Below, piece by piece: positions 62,641-64,000 of a DNA stretch of 64,000 nt. The first letter of the stretch is position 1, and every line of letters starts with the position of its first letter. This DNA is from Rhodoferax ferrireducens T118 (GTDB lineage Bacteria > Pseudomonadota > Gammaproteobacteria > Burkholderiales > Burkholderiaceae_C): assembly GCF_000013605.1 (NCBI RefSeq), contig NC_007901.1, positions 1 through 64,000 on the forward strand, in the 5' to 3' direction. Under the pieces are notes generated by a model. The model was not told the origin of the DNA. It searched no databases and saw nothing but the letters and a program-made list of their open reading frames with translations. The position numbers and the translations under genes are program-made.

Positions 62641-63036
62641 ATGAAATTGAAGAACGATCGCCTCCCTGCCAAAAGCTATGTCTTCGAGCTTTTCGCTGGC
62701 AACAAGAAAATTGGGATCAGTGTCGCCTGCGACATTACCCAAGCACTGCTCTTCGCGATGAAGGCTACGACACGCAAGACGAGTTCCAAGATGGACACGA
62801 CTTGTGACTTTGAACAACTCCAAGCGCGCCAGATGGGCACCAGCAATGGCGCCATGGTCACATTGGATACGGCACTTGCCTCGCAAGCACGCAGCATCCC
62901 TTTAAACGCGGATGAAATCCAAAAGGAAGGCAGGTTGACGCGTGTTCAGAAAGGCAGTGCGTATGTCGGCGCGCCCTCGATGGTCCGGTGTACACGGCGT
63001 CCCAGGGGTGTCCAGCCAAAATTGCGAACGGCTTAG
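62641..63036 (+). CDS. Unknown 131-aa protein
   Basis: Start ATG 62641 (MKLKNDRLPAKSYVFELFAGNKKIGISVACD); the upstream open frame of 37 codons is Arg-rich and looks non-coding. The protein begins with a beta-hairpin-like segment, then helices and a basic C-terminal tail (VRCTRRPRGVQPKLRT). No known family. It is the only gene downstream of copy F. The rest of the gap to 63297 holds a hairpin AACACTCAACG/CGTTGAGTGTT (63096-63134) and a terminator. Confidence 0.5.
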   Translation: MKLKNDRLPAKSYVFELFAGNKKIGISVACDITQALLFAMKATTRKTSSKMDTTCDFEQLQARQMGTSNGAMVTLDTALASQARSIPLNADEIQKEGRLTRVQKGSAYVGAPSMVRCTRRPRGVQPKLRTA

Positions 63037-63247
63037 TTCACCGAAGTATCAAATCGGTGTGTTGCTTCACGGCAAAGCCACCAATTTTTAACGTCAACAC
63101 TCAACGACCCAGATCACTGGGGGCGTTGAGTGTTTGGCATCGAGAAAAAATACATGACAAAAGAGAAAGAAAAAACGCTCTTGACGCCCACATCTATGTG
63201 ACAGTCCGCGTGAAGGTCTCGTAATACCTGAGCGCCATAAAATAAAT

Positions 63248-63291
63248 CCCCCCAAGAGGCCCCTTACTGAGGCCTCTTGGGGGGTTTTTTT
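63248..63291 (+). terminator. Strong intrinsic terminator
   Basis: CCCCCCAAGAGGCC / GGCCTCTTGGGGGG stem, loop of about 9 nt, followed by seven T on the plus strand. It separates the 62641 gene from the convergent 63298 gene. Confidence 0.92.
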
Positions 63292-63297
63292 GCATTT

Positions 63298-63993
63298 TTA
63301 TTGGGTTGTCAACTTGTAGGCTCCTGGTGGCCCAGCAACAATTCGTCCGAGTTTGATCAGGTTCTTAATGGCTGCAGTCATTGAACCAAGTGGGACGCCT
63401 ATTTCGCTGCCAATTTCAGTCTGGTTAATCGGGATGAAGTCAGCCTGATTGAGGACGCCCTGCAAATGTTGCAACAGTTTGGCGGAGTTGCCACTGGGTT
63501 CTTTCGGTTGGTCCGTTCCAACAGTAACTTTTGGCACTCTGGACTTTGCAGGACCAGCTTTATTCTTCGATGCTGTTTTGGTCTTTGGCGAAACATCCGA
63601 CGGCGCTTGATCCGCTGCGGTCGCCTTTTCCTGAATCGAACCTCTTGCCTTCTTTGCTACGCGTGTTTTGGCCACAGCAGGCGCTTTGGCTTTAGACGCC
63701 TTCGTTTTCTTCTTGATCACCACGTCGGTGGGGGCAAGGTCATTTTGAGGGATGGTGCTCAACCCGTCAGACCGGGTCGGCGCCGCAAGGGCAGGAATCT
63801 GGACGGCAAAGGCTTGCACGTCAAGGCTCAATTCGGATGCGACCTGATAGACCTTTTGAATCTCTTGTTCTATCCCGGACATTGTTTGAGCGAGTCGAGC
63901 AACGGTTTTCCAGCCTTCGAACAATGAATCATTGCCGAGGTGAAAAGGATCTTCGACCATGGCCGCATTGACTTGTTGGGACAACTTCTTCAC
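63298..63993 (-). CDS. H1-like basic protein with C-terminal winged helix
   Basis: A 231-aa protein with GTG start at 63993 (an in-frame ATG lies 33 bp inside); the region upstream is outside the window. The N-terminal 70 residues are helical. Residues about 90-165 are Lys/Ala/Thr-rich and repetitive (KKKTKASKAKAPAVAKTRVAKK), like histone H1-type tails. The C-terminal 65 residues form a small winged helix (LLQHLQGVLNQADFIPINQTEIGSEIGVPLGSMTAAIKNLIKLGRI). It may be a nucleoid-associated or regulatory protein of the plasmid. Confidence 0.65.
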   Translation of the reverse strand: MKKLSQQVNAAMVEDPFHLGNDSLFEGWKTVARLAQTMSGIEQEIQKVYQVASELSLDVQAFAVQIPALAAPTRSDGLSTIPQNDLAPTDVVIKKKTKASKAKAPAVAKTRVAKKARGSIQEKATAADQAPSDVSPKTKTASKNKAGPAKSRVPKVTVGTDQPKEPSGNSAKLLQHLQGVLNQADFIPINQTEIGSEIGVPLGSMTAAIKNLIKLGRIVAGPPGAYKLTTQ

Positions 63994-64000
63994 GACACTT

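Overview
The window looks like the backbone of a large, low-copy conjugative plasmid (or closely related conjugative element) from a betaproteobacterium, probably Burkholderiales. This is inferred from two TrfA-type replication initiators, an IncP/Trb-like type IV secretion system (T4SS), a ParAB partition operon, iterons and a DnaA box. No chromosomal housekeeping gene, rRNA or tRNA was seen.

Region 1 (1-25,970, minus strand) is one long transfer block. In transcription order it holds an FlhD/FlhC-like activator pair, a MOBH-type relaxase, a TraD coupling protein, two small membrane or unknown proteins, TrbB-C-D-E-J-L, two small unknowns, a membrane-anchored tandem AAA+ ATPase, VirB8-9-10, a hybrid VirB9/OmpA/TcpQ protein, a TcpQ protein, and PilN-PilP-PilO-PilQ of the R64 type IVb pilus kind. 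A divergent HTH repressor at 26.4 kb faces the activators, an arrangement that recalls SetR/SetCD of SXT and AcaCD of IncC plasmids.

Region 2 (27.2-37 kb, mostly minus strand) is a maintenance or DNA-processing block: primase, glycine-zipper protein, CobT-like VWA protein, DUF3150-like protein, SSB, CobS-like AAA+ ATPase and several unknowns. Long non-coding leaders divide it. Region 3 (37.4-40.2 kb, plus strand) has an unknown ICE/plasmid protein and a UvrD-type helicase. Region 4 (40.1-44.7 kb) is a coupled parA-parB-PIN-unknown operon with seven 16-bp palindromes that are probably parS.

Region 5 (44.7-49.7 kb) is replicon 1: a winged-helix protein, TrfA-1, three 21-bp iterons, a KfrA-like regulator whose start codon lies in a perfect palindrome, and a DUF1173-like protein. 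Region 6 (49.7-53.6 kb) is an accessory insert: a decayed chemotaxis-receptor fragment, possible insertion-sequence (IS) end repeats, and an RloC/PrrC-like zinc-hook ATPase. Region 7 (53.6-56.3 kb) is replicon 2: TrfA-2 with a DnaA box and about 26-29 iterons. Region 8 (56.3-64 kb) carries a 1726-aa DNA methylase-helicase, a structured intergenic region and two unknowns.

The most novel signal is a small structured motif present six times, always in a 5' leader: a C, then a stem GTCG..../....CGGC (CGAC on the other strand) with changing inner pairs and loop, then ATNTCA. It precedes the glycine-zipper gene, the DUF3150 gene, the small secreted-protein/CobS operon, the methylase-helicase (twice) and a plus-strand gene at 62.6 kb. 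Four of these leaders also appear to hide the ribosome-binding site in a hairpin. It reads as a plasmid-encoded cis-regulatory RNA family.
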